Shown here piece after piece: positions 1-5,125 of a stretch of DNA of 5,125 nucleotides. The stretch comes from Promethearchaeota archaeon (GTDB lineage Archaea > Asgardarchaeota > Lokiarchaeia > Sigynarchaeales > SOKP01). The stretch's first letter is position 1; every line of letters begins with the position of its first letter. A program made the position numbers and the translations under genes. Location: positions 1 to 5,125 of the forward strand of contig WJKD01000873.1 of assembly GCA_014729315.1 (NCBI GenBank), given 5' to 3'. The notes beneath the pieces are model-generated. The model did no database searches. It was not told the origin of the DNA and saw nothing but the letters and a program-made list of their open reading frames with translations.

Positions 1-1
1 G

Positions 2-1474
2 CATAAGACCAATTCTACAGATATAGTAAATGAATTGATTAAACTGGTTAAAAATATCTACGGTTTCGATATTAATGAAATTGCTGTCAAATTAAGCATT
101 CTTAAAATCATTAAATGGATTTTTGAAAAATTCGGGTTTATTTCCTCCAAAATTAATAAAATTTTAATTAAAAACATTCGAAAGAAAAATATAATTATAG
201 ATCCAATTGATTCAAAATACGATTTAGTCGTTGGAAATCCTCCTTATGGAAATATTTTATCTGAAAAAGAAAAACAGATATTGAAAACTCAAAATATATT
301 TAATAAAGATATCTACTGCGCGTTTATATTAAAAGTATTAGAATTCAATCCACGTCTGGTTAGTTTTTTAGTTCCGAAAAGTTTTCTTTTAAGAGAAAGC
401 TACCTCTCATTTAGAACTCAGCTTCTTTCTAATACGAACATTCTAAGAATCTACGATATAGGCTCTAATCAATTTAGAGCGGCAACAAATGAGGTCGCAG
501 TTATTATTTACGAAAAAAAGTATGATGAAATGGGTAAACCTCTTAAAGTTTTTGACTACCCCGATGAGTCTATAATAACCTATGATAATCAACAAGTCGA
601 TTGTCTTAAAATATGTCTTAATAAAGACTGTCTGTTAATTAATAGGGCTAAAAAATTTAGCGTTTACACTTCGGAGAATAAATGTCCTATTTGCAAGAAG
701 GAAACAATTGACCTTAATCGAATAAGAATTAAACCAAGCGAAGAAATTTTTCGATTAATAAACAAAATCGAAGATATAAGTAATTTAAATTTTCTTAATG
801 TTAGAGATTTTCCTCAAATGAAACGGGGGGAAGAAGATATTGGTTTACGAGAGGTTAAAAAAAAACTTACGAAAAATCTTCAAGGTTCCTGTTATTTCGT
901 TGACGCGAAACAAGATTTCCAATATTATCATCTTAATCCAAGACAATCTTTTAATATAGAAGAAATCGACGACAGCATCCTGAAAGGAAAGAATTACGAG
1001 TATTACATAAAATCCAAGCTCTTAATTAAACACAATAATATTGTACCAGAAGCGATTTATTCGGAAGATCAGTATTGTTTTACCTCTTCAATATATTCTC
1101 TATTAAACCCTGACCTTAAGATGCTTAAATTTTTATGCGCAATAATGAACTCCGCTTTAATCCAATTTTATTGCATTTACGCAATTAATAATCAAAAAAA
1201 TACCACTATTAACTTAAATCAATATATGATTAGACATCTTCCAGTAAAGAAACCTAACAAAATCGTAAAAAATATCATGAGCGTTCTAGTTGATAGTATA
1301 ATTGCTTATTTACAAACTCGAAATGGTACATACGATAATAAGGCTTATAATATGTTCAGAGAAATAGATCAAAAAATATTTGATCTATACAAGCTTAACA
1401 AATTTGAACGAAAACTAATTATTGAAGATGTAAGAAAAAATATTAGTTTTTTTTCCAAAGTATATTCCAATTGA
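2..1474 (+). CDS. N6-adenine DNA methyltransferase, Eco57I/TaqI-like class (5'-truncated by window edge)
   Basis: The protein probably transfers a methyl group from S-adenosylmethionine to adenine N6 in DNA, as a stand-alone methylase or part of a restriction or defence locus. The frame is open to the left edge, so the TTG at 35 is only an in-frame codon; the true start and SAM-binding motif I lie outside. Residue numbers count from that TTG. GFDIN (10-14) fits the acidic motif following motif I, NPPYG (68-72) is the catalytic motif IV of amino-methyltransferases, and FLVPKSFL (111-118) fits the next core strand. Residues about 190-220 hold Cys190, 194, 199, 217 and 220, a probable zinc-ribbon insertion. 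Residues about 310-405 (KLLIKH, a 'MNSAL' helix, then IRHLPV) resemble the TaqI-type C-terminal target-recognition domain. No nuclease or helicase domain is visible. The next gene is convergent 11 bp away, so any restriction partner must lie to the left. Methyltransferase class is confident; specificity is unknown. Confidence 0.85.
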   Translation, partial: HKTNSTDIVNELIKLVKNIYGFDINEIAVKLSILKIIKWIFEKFGFISSKINKILIKNIRKKNIIIDPIDSKYDLVVGNPPYGNILSEKEKQILKTQNIFNKDIYCAFILKVLEFNPRLVSFLVPKSFLLRESYLSFRTQLLSNTNILRIYDIGSNQFRAATNEVAVIIYEKKYDEMGKPLKVFDYPDESIITYDNQQVDCLKICLNKDCLLINRAKKFSVYTSENKCPICKKETIDLNRIRIKPSEEIFRLINKIEDISNLNFLNVRDFPQMKRGEEDIGLREVKKKLTKNLQGSCYFVDAKQDFQYYHLNPRQSFNIEEIDDSILKGKNYEYYIKSKLLIKHNNIVPEAIYSEDQYCFTSSIYSLLNPDLKMLKFLCAIMNSALIQFYCIYAINNQKNTTINLNQYMIRHLPVKKPNKIVKNIMSVLVDSIIAYLQTRNGTYDNKAYNMFREIDQKIFDLYKLNKFERKLIIEDVRKNISFFSKVYSN

Positions 1475-1479
1475 ATTTA

Positions 1480-1495
1480 AAAGGATTATTCCTTT
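1480..1495. terminator. Small inverted repeat between convergent genes, possible weak bidirectional terminator
   Basis: AAAGG / CCTTT arms flank a 6-nt ATTATT loop between the methyltransferase stop (1472-1474) and the end of the minus-strand gene, overlapping the latter's TAA. There is only a short T4 run on the minus-strand side and no T-tract on the plus side. The placement is right for a terminator but the signal is weak. Confidence 0.25.
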
Positions 1496-2508
1496 AAAGC
1501 TTTAAATTTGAAGTCGCAAATCTTGTCTCCTGCACCAATAAATTTACTTCTTTCCAATTTAATCCGTGGATTGAACTCTCTTATTGCCGGTAAAAAGAAT
1601 GGTATACACATCTCTTTGCAAATTGCTTCCATTTTTTCGTGTCTTTCGGGATTTCTTTCCATTGCTGCCATGTAGGGACAATGGGTCATCTGAAGTAGGG
1701 CATTATCTTCTTTTAGATTAATAATCTCGTATTCATACCCCTCACAACTCCAAGAAAATGTGAGAATCTTAATTAGATCTTTTAATGTTCTTTCTTTTAT
1801 CTTTAAATATTTGATCAGCCTTCGAAAAATAATTTTGTATAGCCTTTGCCACACTATTATGTCAATCTCTAACGCTTTTGACCAATTTAGTTCGTTTTCG
1901 ATTTCTATAATCCAAAGGCCGTCTAAAGTGAAAAAGTTTTTCTCAAAATAAAATAATTTATCTTCATTGTTTATTATTCGAGGAATATATCTCTTTTTTG
2001 AAATAGCATCCCGAGATTTAGCTTTAAATATAAATGTGCAAACAGAATCTGATAAACCTTGAAATTTCTCTCTTATTATTCTTATATTTGAATTAAAATG
2101 ATTGACAATATGATCGTATAAAGAAATACACATATCTTTACATATTAAGGGAATCTTATCCTGTCTTTCGGGATTTCTGTCCATAGCTTCTTTATACGGA
2201 CACGACATTATTTCAATTGCCATCTCCTCTTTTTCGTTCTTGATTATGTGATAGTTCCATCCTTCCACAGACCATCGAAATGTTAGAATTTCTACTAGAT
2301 CCTTTAATGTCTTCGTTTTTATACCTAAATATCTTCTAATCCTTCGCACGATTATTTCTAAGAGTCTCATCCATACTTTGGAATCTATAATCAAAGCTTT
2401 GTCCCAATCAGTTTCATTTTCTGTTTCAATCATCCATAAACCGTCTAAAGTAAAAAAATTTTTTTCGAAGAAGAATAACTTATCTTCCTTATCAACTTCC
2501 ATCATCAT
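1486..2508 (-). CDS. Tandem-duplicated cysteine-rich protein, DUF6125 / ATC-hydrolase-like
   Basis: Soluble 340-residue protein with no signal peptide or membrane segment, made of two copies of one domain (residues 8-165 and 182-340) joined by a basic linker (about 166-181). The copies align without gaps at an offset of 174 residues, with about 53% identity by hand count. Each has FFTLDGLW near its start, an 'ALxID..VW' helix, a 'CPY..AM.RNPER' motif and four matching cysteines: 103/123/127/157 and 277/297/301/331. From memory, the LDGLW...VW...CP...C...C...C pattern resembles DUF6125 and the related L-2-amino-thiazoline-4-carboxylic acid hydrolase-like proteins, which are usually a single such domain. 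The reaction is unknown. The conserved cysteines could bind a metal or cluster, or act in catalysis. The gene opens with three ATG codons (2508, 2505, 2502) and has no Shine-Dalgarno-like sequence, so the exact start is uncertain by two residues. Its TAA lies 11 bp from the stop of the convergent methyltransferase. Confidence 0.8.
   Translation of the reverse strand: MMMEVDKEDKLFFFEKNFFTLDGLWMIETENETDWDKALIIDSKVWMRLLEIIVRRIRRYLGIKTKTLKDLVEILTFRWSVEGWNYHIIKNEKEEMAIEIMSCPYKEAMDRNPERQDKIPLICKDMCISLYDHIVNHFNSNIRIIREKFQGLSDSVCTFIFKAKSRDAISKKRYIPRIINNEDKLFYFEKNFFTLDGLWIIEIENELNWSKALEIDIIVWQRLYKIIFRRLIKYLKIKERTLKDLIKILTFSWSCEGYEYEIINLKEDNALLQMTHCPYMAAMERNPERHEKMEAICKEMCIPFFLPAIREFNPRIKLERSKFIGAGDKICDFKFKALKE
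1489..1965 (-). repeat. C-terminal copy of the internal domain duplication
   Basis: Encodes residues 182-340 of the minus-strand gene, with Cys277, Cys297, Cys301 and Cys331 in register with the first copy. It has one extra cysteine (Cys255, in SWSCEG) where copy 1 has valine, so the two domains may no longer be functionally equivalent. Confidence 0.85.
2014..2487 (-). repeat. N-terminal copy of the internal domain duplication
   Basis: Encodes residues 8-165 of the minus-strand gene. It carries Cys103, Cys123, Cys127 and Cys157 and aligns without gaps to the second copy at 1489-1965. The least conserved stretches are residues about 89-100 and 128-138; the opening EDKLF...LDGLW segment is nearly identical between copies. 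Confidence 0.85.
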
Positions 2509-2580
2509 TTATCAACAATTAATAATTGCTAAAAAAGGAGATCAAAGCTTTCTATACCTAGTTTAGATGTCTAGATTATG

Positions 2581-2590
2581 ATTAAATAAG
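2581..2590 (-). promoter_or_regulatory. Possible TATA-like element for the minus-strand cysteine-rich gene
   Basis: Read on the minus strand, this is CTTATTTAAT, about 75 bp before the ATG at 2508. It is a poorer match to an archaeal TATA box than the plus-strand boxes in this window. It was chosen mainly because it is the best AT-box at a plausible distance in the divergent spacer. Confidence 0.25.
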
Positions 2591-2653
2591 TTCTTCTTAA
2601 TAATTGGGGAAAATAAATGAATATCTTACTCTTTTGTAAATTGATCATGACTC

Positions 2654-2667
2654 AAGTTTATATATAA
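2654..2667 (+). promoter_or_regulatory. Archaeal BRE/TATA promoter of 7TM gene copy 1
   Basis: TTTATATATAA at 2657-2667, preceded by AAG in the BRE position, lies 64 bp (5' end to ATG) before the gene at 2721. The same 11-mer sits 63 bp before the paralogue. A conserved block, TATTAAGAATAT (2684-2695), begins 27 bp downstream of the box start, where the transcription start is expected. This predicts a leader of roughly 25-35 nt. A GAGG Shine-Dalgarno-like motif (2710-2713) ends 7 nt before the ATG. Confidence 0.8.
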
Positions 2668-2720
2668 CCTCCATCAATAACACTATTAAGAATATTGTTC
2701 TTTACATCTGAGGCATTTAA

Positions 2721-3521
2721 ATGACTTTATCAAATTTATTAATAACTGATATTATTGCAGCAATCTGTTATATCTCTTTTATTGCGATCTTCGTCATAAT
2801 TGGGTTAAGAATGGCACTAAAATATTTTGAGCATAAAAGAATCGAACTGATTTCTGTTGGACTAGCATGGATACTCGTCAGTAGTACTGCGTGGGATAAT
2901 TTGTACTTTTTTATTCACTTTGTTTTGATCGGAGAACCACCAGAATTATTGTTTGCTTTCCTTGTTTATACTTTTAGGATCTTTCTTCCTATTGCACTCT
3001 TTTTATGGATATTTTCGGTAACTAAATTGATTCCTATGATTAGAAAAACTAAGATAATTACTCTCTTAATTCATTTTGCGTTTGTAATCGTAGCATTAGG
3101 CTTTTATATTTTCGCTTTAATCACTTTATTTACAGACATTCTTGATGCATCCACAGAGTCGCTTTTTATAGTAGTATATTTTTCGTTTGTTACTATAATG
3201 GGTGTGTTCTTTATGATATCAATTCTCACATCTGGATTTTTTATCGTGAGGAATGCTTCAAAATCAGAGGATCCAAGGCTTAAATTAGAATCCAAGTTTT
3301 TGTTGAGCGCCTTTATCATCTCTTCGATATCAACGATAATTTCACAGATTGCTTTAGCTTCAAGTGGAGAAGGTGGAGTATATGATCAATACCATCTTGC
3401 GCCCAGCATTGCACCTATCTTTGTTTTAATGCACATTGCTCTATTTATCAGTGCAATCTTATTTTATCTTGGCTTCTTTCTATCTGAACGGGTATATCGG
3501 TTTTTAAAAAAAACGGAATAA
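2721..3521 (+). CDS. Standalone seven-transmembrane protein, copy 1
   Basis: Integral membrane protein of 266 residues with seven predicted helices at about 8-30, 43-67, 75-100, 111-137, 147-176, 192-213 and 230-256. Loops at 31-42, 101-111 and 177-192 and the C-terminus are rich in Lys/Arg. Loops at 68-74, 138-146 and 214-228 are acidic or neutral, giving N-outside/C-inside by the positive-inside rule. I do not recognise a named family. The layout recalls the 7TM sensor modules found at the N-terminus of bacterial histidine kinases, but no signalling domain follows helix 7. Polar residues shared with the paralogue include Asp59, His66, Arg86, His118, His225 and His238. Helix 7 has no lysine, which argues against a retinal protein. 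The ATG at 2721 is supported by GAGG 7 nt upstream and by the paralogue starting at the same residue. A terminator follows, so this copy is probably transcribed alone. A signal receptor or an accessory membrane subunit are both possible. Confidence 0.85.
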   Translation: MTLSNLLITDIIAAICYISFIAIFVIIGLRMALKYFEHKRIELISVGLAWILVSSTAWDNLYFFIHFVLIGEPPELLFAFLVYTFRIFLPIALFLWIFSVTKLIPMIRKTKIITLLIHFAFVIVALGFYIFALITLFTDILDASTESLFIVVYFSFVTIMGVFFMISILTSGFFIVRNASKSEDPRLKLESKFLLSAFIISSISTIISQIALASSGEGGVYDQYHLAPSIAPIFVLMHIALFISAILFYLGFFLSERVYRFLKKTE

Positions 3522-3555
3522 AAAAGGTTGAATAAAAGGCAGAAAAGAGCATTCT

Positions 3556-3584
3556 AATAATAAGGTCCTATTATTCTTTTTTTT
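3556..3584 (+). terminator. Hairpin plus T8 terminator after 7TM copy 1
   Basis: A perfect 7-bp AT stem, AATAATA (3556-3562) with TATTATT (3569-3575) and a 6-nt loop, is followed by a run of eight T (3577-3584), 35 bp after the TAA of copy 1. Archaeal termination mainly needs the T-tract. A second T-run at 3605-3611 may back it up. Confidence 0.65.
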
Positions 3585-3676
3585 AAAATTTATTTACAAA
3601 TTAATTTTTTTCCATTCAACATTGACTGTCCTGATTGAGAATTCACCGCTATACGAAGTTCAATTTAATATTTGAT

Positions 3677-3704
3677 ATTGAGAATTTAATTTAAAGCTCT
3701 CAAT
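3677..3704. repeat. Imperfect inverted repeat upstream of 7TM copy 2
   Basis: ATTGAGA (3677-3683) is inverted as TCTCAAT (3698-3704) around a 14-nt AT-rich spacer, in which a further T-G and two T-A pairs are possible after one mismatch. The left arm lies within an ATTGAGAATT decamer that also occurs at 3634-3643. It could be a regulator-binding site or chance in AT-rich DNA. Confidence 0.4.
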
Positions 3705-3705
3705 C

Positions 3706-3718
3706 TTCGATAATCGAA
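3706..3718. promoter_or_regulatory. Perfect 13-bp palindrome TTCGAT-A-ATCGAA, candidate operator
   Basis: Six-bp arms around a single central A, ending 48 bp before the TATA box of copy 2. Its two CpG-containing arms stand out in this AT-rich spacer. A dimeric helix-turn-helix activator could bind here, upstream of the BRE/TATA. I found no counterpart upstream of copy 1. No regulator gene in the window is an obvious partner. Confidence 0.4.
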
Positions 3719-3763
3719 CCTAAAGTATCTTAAAATTAATATATGTTAAATTTTAAATAGTCC

Positions 3764-3777
3764 AAATTTATATATAA
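3764..3777 (+). promoter_or_regulatory. Archaeal BRE/TATA promoter of 7TM gene copy 2
   Basis: TTTATATATAA at 3767-3777, with AAA in the BRE position, lies 63 bp before the ATG at 3830. TATTAGGAATAT (3794-3805) starts 27 bp from the box start, exactly as in copy 1 and with one base changed. A weak Shine-Dalgarno-like TAGGT (3818-3822) is spaced 7 nt from the ATG. The shared architecture indicates that the promoter was duplicated with the gene. Confidence 0.8.
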
Positions 3778-3829
3778 CATCTAGGTATAAACTTATTAGG
3801 AATATATTTCAATGTCTTAGGTAAATTTA

Positions 3830-4630
3830 ATGATACCCTCTGATTTGTTAGTTACTGATATCATTGCTGGCTTCTGTTATGGCGCTTTTACTATAATTTT
3901 CGTAATAATTGGATTAAGAATGGCACTAAAATATTTTGAACACAATCGAGCTGAATTGATTTCTGTTGGAATCGCGTGGATACTTGTCAGTAGTTCTGCG
4001 TGGGATAATTTTTATTATTTTATTCACATGCTTCTAATCGGAGAACCGTCTTATTTATTTTTTACATTTTTGGTCTATACTTTTAGATTAGGACTTCCCA
4101 TGGCACTCTTTTTGTGGATGTTTTCGGTAACTAAATTGATTCCAATGCAAAATAGAATCAAATTATTCGTAATTTTGATTCACTTCATTTTGTTGATCAT
4201 ATCAATAATTCTATATATCCTTGCTTTGATAACACTTTTCACGGACTTATTAGGAATTGCTGGAGAGTCTCTATTTATGATTATTTATTTTTCATTTATC
4301 ACCATCACTGGAGTAATTTTAATGATATCGACATTAACCTCTGGATTTTTTATAGCACGAAATGCGTCAAAGTCAAACGATCCAAGATTTAAATTAGAGT
4401 CTAAGTTTCTTTTAAGTGCCTTTATTATTTCCTCGCTGTCAATGATTGTTATACAAATTGCTTTAGCTTCGAGTGGTGAAGGAGGCGTGTATGATCAATA
4501 TCACCTCGCACCCGCTATTACAACAATCTTCGTTTTAATGCACATCACTTTAGTTATCAGTGCAATCCTCTTTTACCTTGGATTCTTCTTATCTGAAAGA
4601 TTATATAGATGGTTAAAAAAGTCTGAATAA
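3830..4630 (+). CDS. Standalone seven-transmembrane protein, copy 2
   Basis: A 266-residue paralogue of the gene at 2721, aligning end to end without gaps at about 73% identity (about 195 of 266 by hand). It has the same seven helices and N-out/C-in charge pattern. The outer loop 6 segment (residues 211-228, ALASSGEGGV then YDQYHLAP) is identical between copies, and the inner loop 5 through the first half of helix 6 (about 177-200) nearly so. Helix 4 and its flanks (107-145) diverge most, while remaining hydrophobic, so the protein looks under selection and not decaying. Family and function are unrecognised; no kinase, cyclase or other output domain is attached. Unlike copy 1 it is followed by no hairpin or T-tract. 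The zinc-module gene begins 28 bp after its TAA, so the two are possibly co-transcribed and the neighbour is a candidate partner. The shared, diverged promoters suggest both copies are expressed. Confidence 0.85.
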   Translation: MIPSDLLVTDIIAGFCYGAFTIIFVIIGLRMALKYFEHNRAELISVGIAWILVSSSAWDNFYYFIHMLLIGEPSYLFFTFLVYTFRLGLPMALFLWMFSVTKLIPMQNRIKLFVILIHFILLIISIILYILALITLFTDLLGIAGESLFMIIYFSFITITGVILMISTLTSGFFIARNASKSNDPRFKLESKFLLSAFIISSLSMIVIQIALASSGEGGVYDQYHLAPAITTIFVLMHITLVISAILFYLGFFLSERLYRWLKKSE

Positions 4631-4658
4631 AAAAAAGAACAGAAACAAGAATATAGAT

Positions 4659-5125
4659 ATGACTAAAATCAAAGTAGTTTGTCCGAAATGTAGTAAAAAA
4701 GGTTTTTTTGAGCTTCCAGAAAATATTTTAAAAAATGTTAGTAGAGGTGTTATGTCTGTGAATATTCCACAGAATCTCTTCTGCGAACACTCTTACCTTG
4801 TATATATCGATAAAAATTTTCAAATTAGAGATTATTTTTTCACCGATTTTAAAATAGAACTACCAAAATTGTCGCCAGTTATTGATTTAAAGGAAGAAAA
4901 ATTATCGTCGACTAACTTAGAAAAATTTTCTTCCATAAAATTATTCATAACTGCCGCCTCTCTTTCATATGTTATTAAAGGGATTATTTCCAAGAAAAAA
5001 ATTGTTTTTATCATTGACACACCTCATTTGAAAAATAATTTCCATGATTTCTTTTCGTTTCTAACTCAAAATTCTTATGAAACTGATATTTTAATCTTGA
5101 CTATGGAAGAACACAAGGGAAATAA
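4659..5125 (+). CDS. Zinc-module protein of an apparent Asgard type (3'-truncated by window edge)
   Basis: The frame is open from ATG 4659 to the right edge, giving 155 residues with no stop. The N-terminal module (residues 1-68) has Cys8-x2-Cys11 and Cys42-x-His44, a plausible single zinc site, followed by 'VYIDKNFQIRDY' and a short acidic segment. A low-complexity linker (about 70-90) leads to an alpha/beta-looking region (about 90-155) with an amphipathic helix, a strand-like KKKIVFIID (112-120), a second helix and another strand (DILIL, 143-147). There is no signal peptide. I recall similar CxxC...CEH...DKNF modules in uncharacterised Asgard archaeal proteins, sometimes near small-GTPase or roadblock genes, but cannot confirm this here. 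The function is unknown. The gene starts 28 bp after the second 7TM gene, without a Shine-Dalgarno motif or intervening terminator, so it may be translated from a shared transcript and cooperate with the 7TM protein at the membrane. Confidence 0.75.
   Translation, partial: MTKIKVVCPKCSKKGFFELPENILKNVSRGVMSVNIPQNLFCEHSYLVYIDKNFQIRDYFFTDFKIELPKLSPVIDLKEEKLSSTNLEKFSSIKLFITAASLSYVIKGIISKKKIVFIIDTPHLKNNFHDFFSFLTQNSYETDILILTMEEHKGN

Larger units (their letters stand above)
3522..3829. other. 308-bp spacer between the two 7TM genes
   Basis: Non-coding: no convincing ORF on either strand. In order it holds the copy 1 terminator, a direct repeat of ATTGAGAATT (3634-3643 and 3677-3686), an imperfect hairpin (3677-3704), a 13-bp palindrome (3706-3718), an AT-rich stretch and the copy 2 promoter (3764-3777) with its leader. 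There is no transposon end or tRNA that could account for the duplication. Confidence 0.7.
2657..4630 (+). repeat. Tandem duplication of a TATA-leader-7TM unit
   Basis: Unit 1 spans 2657-3521 and unit 2 spans 3767-4630, each from TATA box to stop codon and of nearly equal length (865 and 864 bp). The coding parts have identical length with no indels. The leaders differ by a single-base length change. Similarity fades upstream of the TATA box and after the stop codons. Confidence 0.85.

Noticed and set aside
1760..1951. Open plus-strand frame of 63 codons
   Set aside because: It lies entirely antisense to the second domain copy of the cysteine-rich gene. A similar antisense peptide appears at 2378-2566 over the first copy simply because the coding sequence is duplicated.
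2531..2540. AAAAAAGGAG, a Shine-Dalgarno-like sequence on the plus strand
   Set aside because: No start codon at proper spacing opens more than a few codons downstream, so it serves no visible gene.
2378..2566. Open plus-strand frame of 62 codons
   Set aside because: Mostly antisense to the start of the cysteine-rich gene; its peptide mirrors the one at 1760-1951 through the domain duplication, and it has no promoter or ribosome-binding site.
2617..2667. 16-codon plus-strand ORF with an upstream GGGGA
   Set aside because: It runs into the copy 1 TATA box, where its stop codon falls, has no promoter of its own and shows no recognisable peptide; chance is sufficient.
3104..3319. Open minus-strand frame of 71 codons
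   Set aside because: Antisense inside 7TM copy 1, not preserved as a gene in the paralogue, with no start signals.
2721..4630. 7TM proteins as microbial rhodopsins
   Set aside because: Helix 7 in both copies lacks the retinal-binding lysine, and the Arg/Asp pattern of helix 3 in rhodopsins is absent.
4832..5020. Open minus-strand frame of 62 codons
   Set aside because: Antisense to the zinc-module gene, which has the better protein features and continues to the window edge.
1..5125. CRISPR arrays, tRNA or rRNA genes, insertion sequence ends
   Set aside because: No regularly spaced repeats, no cloverleaf-like GTTCRANYC arm context, no rRNA-like segment and no transposase or terminal inverted repeats were seen on reading both strands.

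Overview
The window looks like a piece of an archaeal chromosome, most plausibly from an Asgard (Promethearchaeota / Lokiarchaeia-like) lineage. It is strongly AT-rich. Two genes carry the same textbook archaeal TATA box (TTTATATATAA) about 63 bp before their start codons. The gene at the right edge has a CxxC...CxH zinc module of a kind I recall from Asgard hypothetical proteins. The lineage is an inference, because the window holds no rRNA, ribosomal protein or eukaryotic-signature gene to settle it.

Layout. (1) Positions 2-1474, plus strand: the 3' part of an N6-adenine DNA methyltransferase of the Eco57I/TaqI-like class, cut by the left edge, with a probable zinc-ribbon insertion. (2) Positions 1486-2508, minus strand, convergent with it: a cysteine-rich protein made of two tandem copies of one domain, about 53% identical and aligned without gaps, resembling the DUF6125 / L-2-amino-thiazoline-4-carboxylic acid hydrolase-like proteins. 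(3) Positions 2509-2720: a divergent intergenic region with a strong plus-strand promoter. (4) Positions 2721-3521 and 3830-4630, plus strand: two tandem paralogues of a standalone seven-transmembrane protein, 266 aa each and about 73% identical without gaps. Each has its own TATA promoter with the same architecture. (5) Positions 3522-3829: the spacer between them, with a hairpin/poly-T terminator for the first copy, palindromic elements and the second promoter. (6) From 4659 to the right edge: the first 155 codons of a zinc-binding protein, 28 bp after the second 7TM gene and possibly co-transcribed with it.

How the genes work together. The methyltransferase and the cysteine-rich protein are convergent and show no functional link. 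The most coherent unit is the 7TM pair plus the downstream zinc-module protein. The predicted N-out/C-in seven-helix topology, with no attached kinase or cyclase domain, suggests a membrane sensor or structural membrane protein that acts through separate partners. The duplication copied the promoter and leader with the gene, but the copies now differ in transcription ending: a terminator follows copy 1, and none is visible after copy 2. No complete, clearly new system can be demonstrated here. The 7TM pair is the best candidate for something undescribed.
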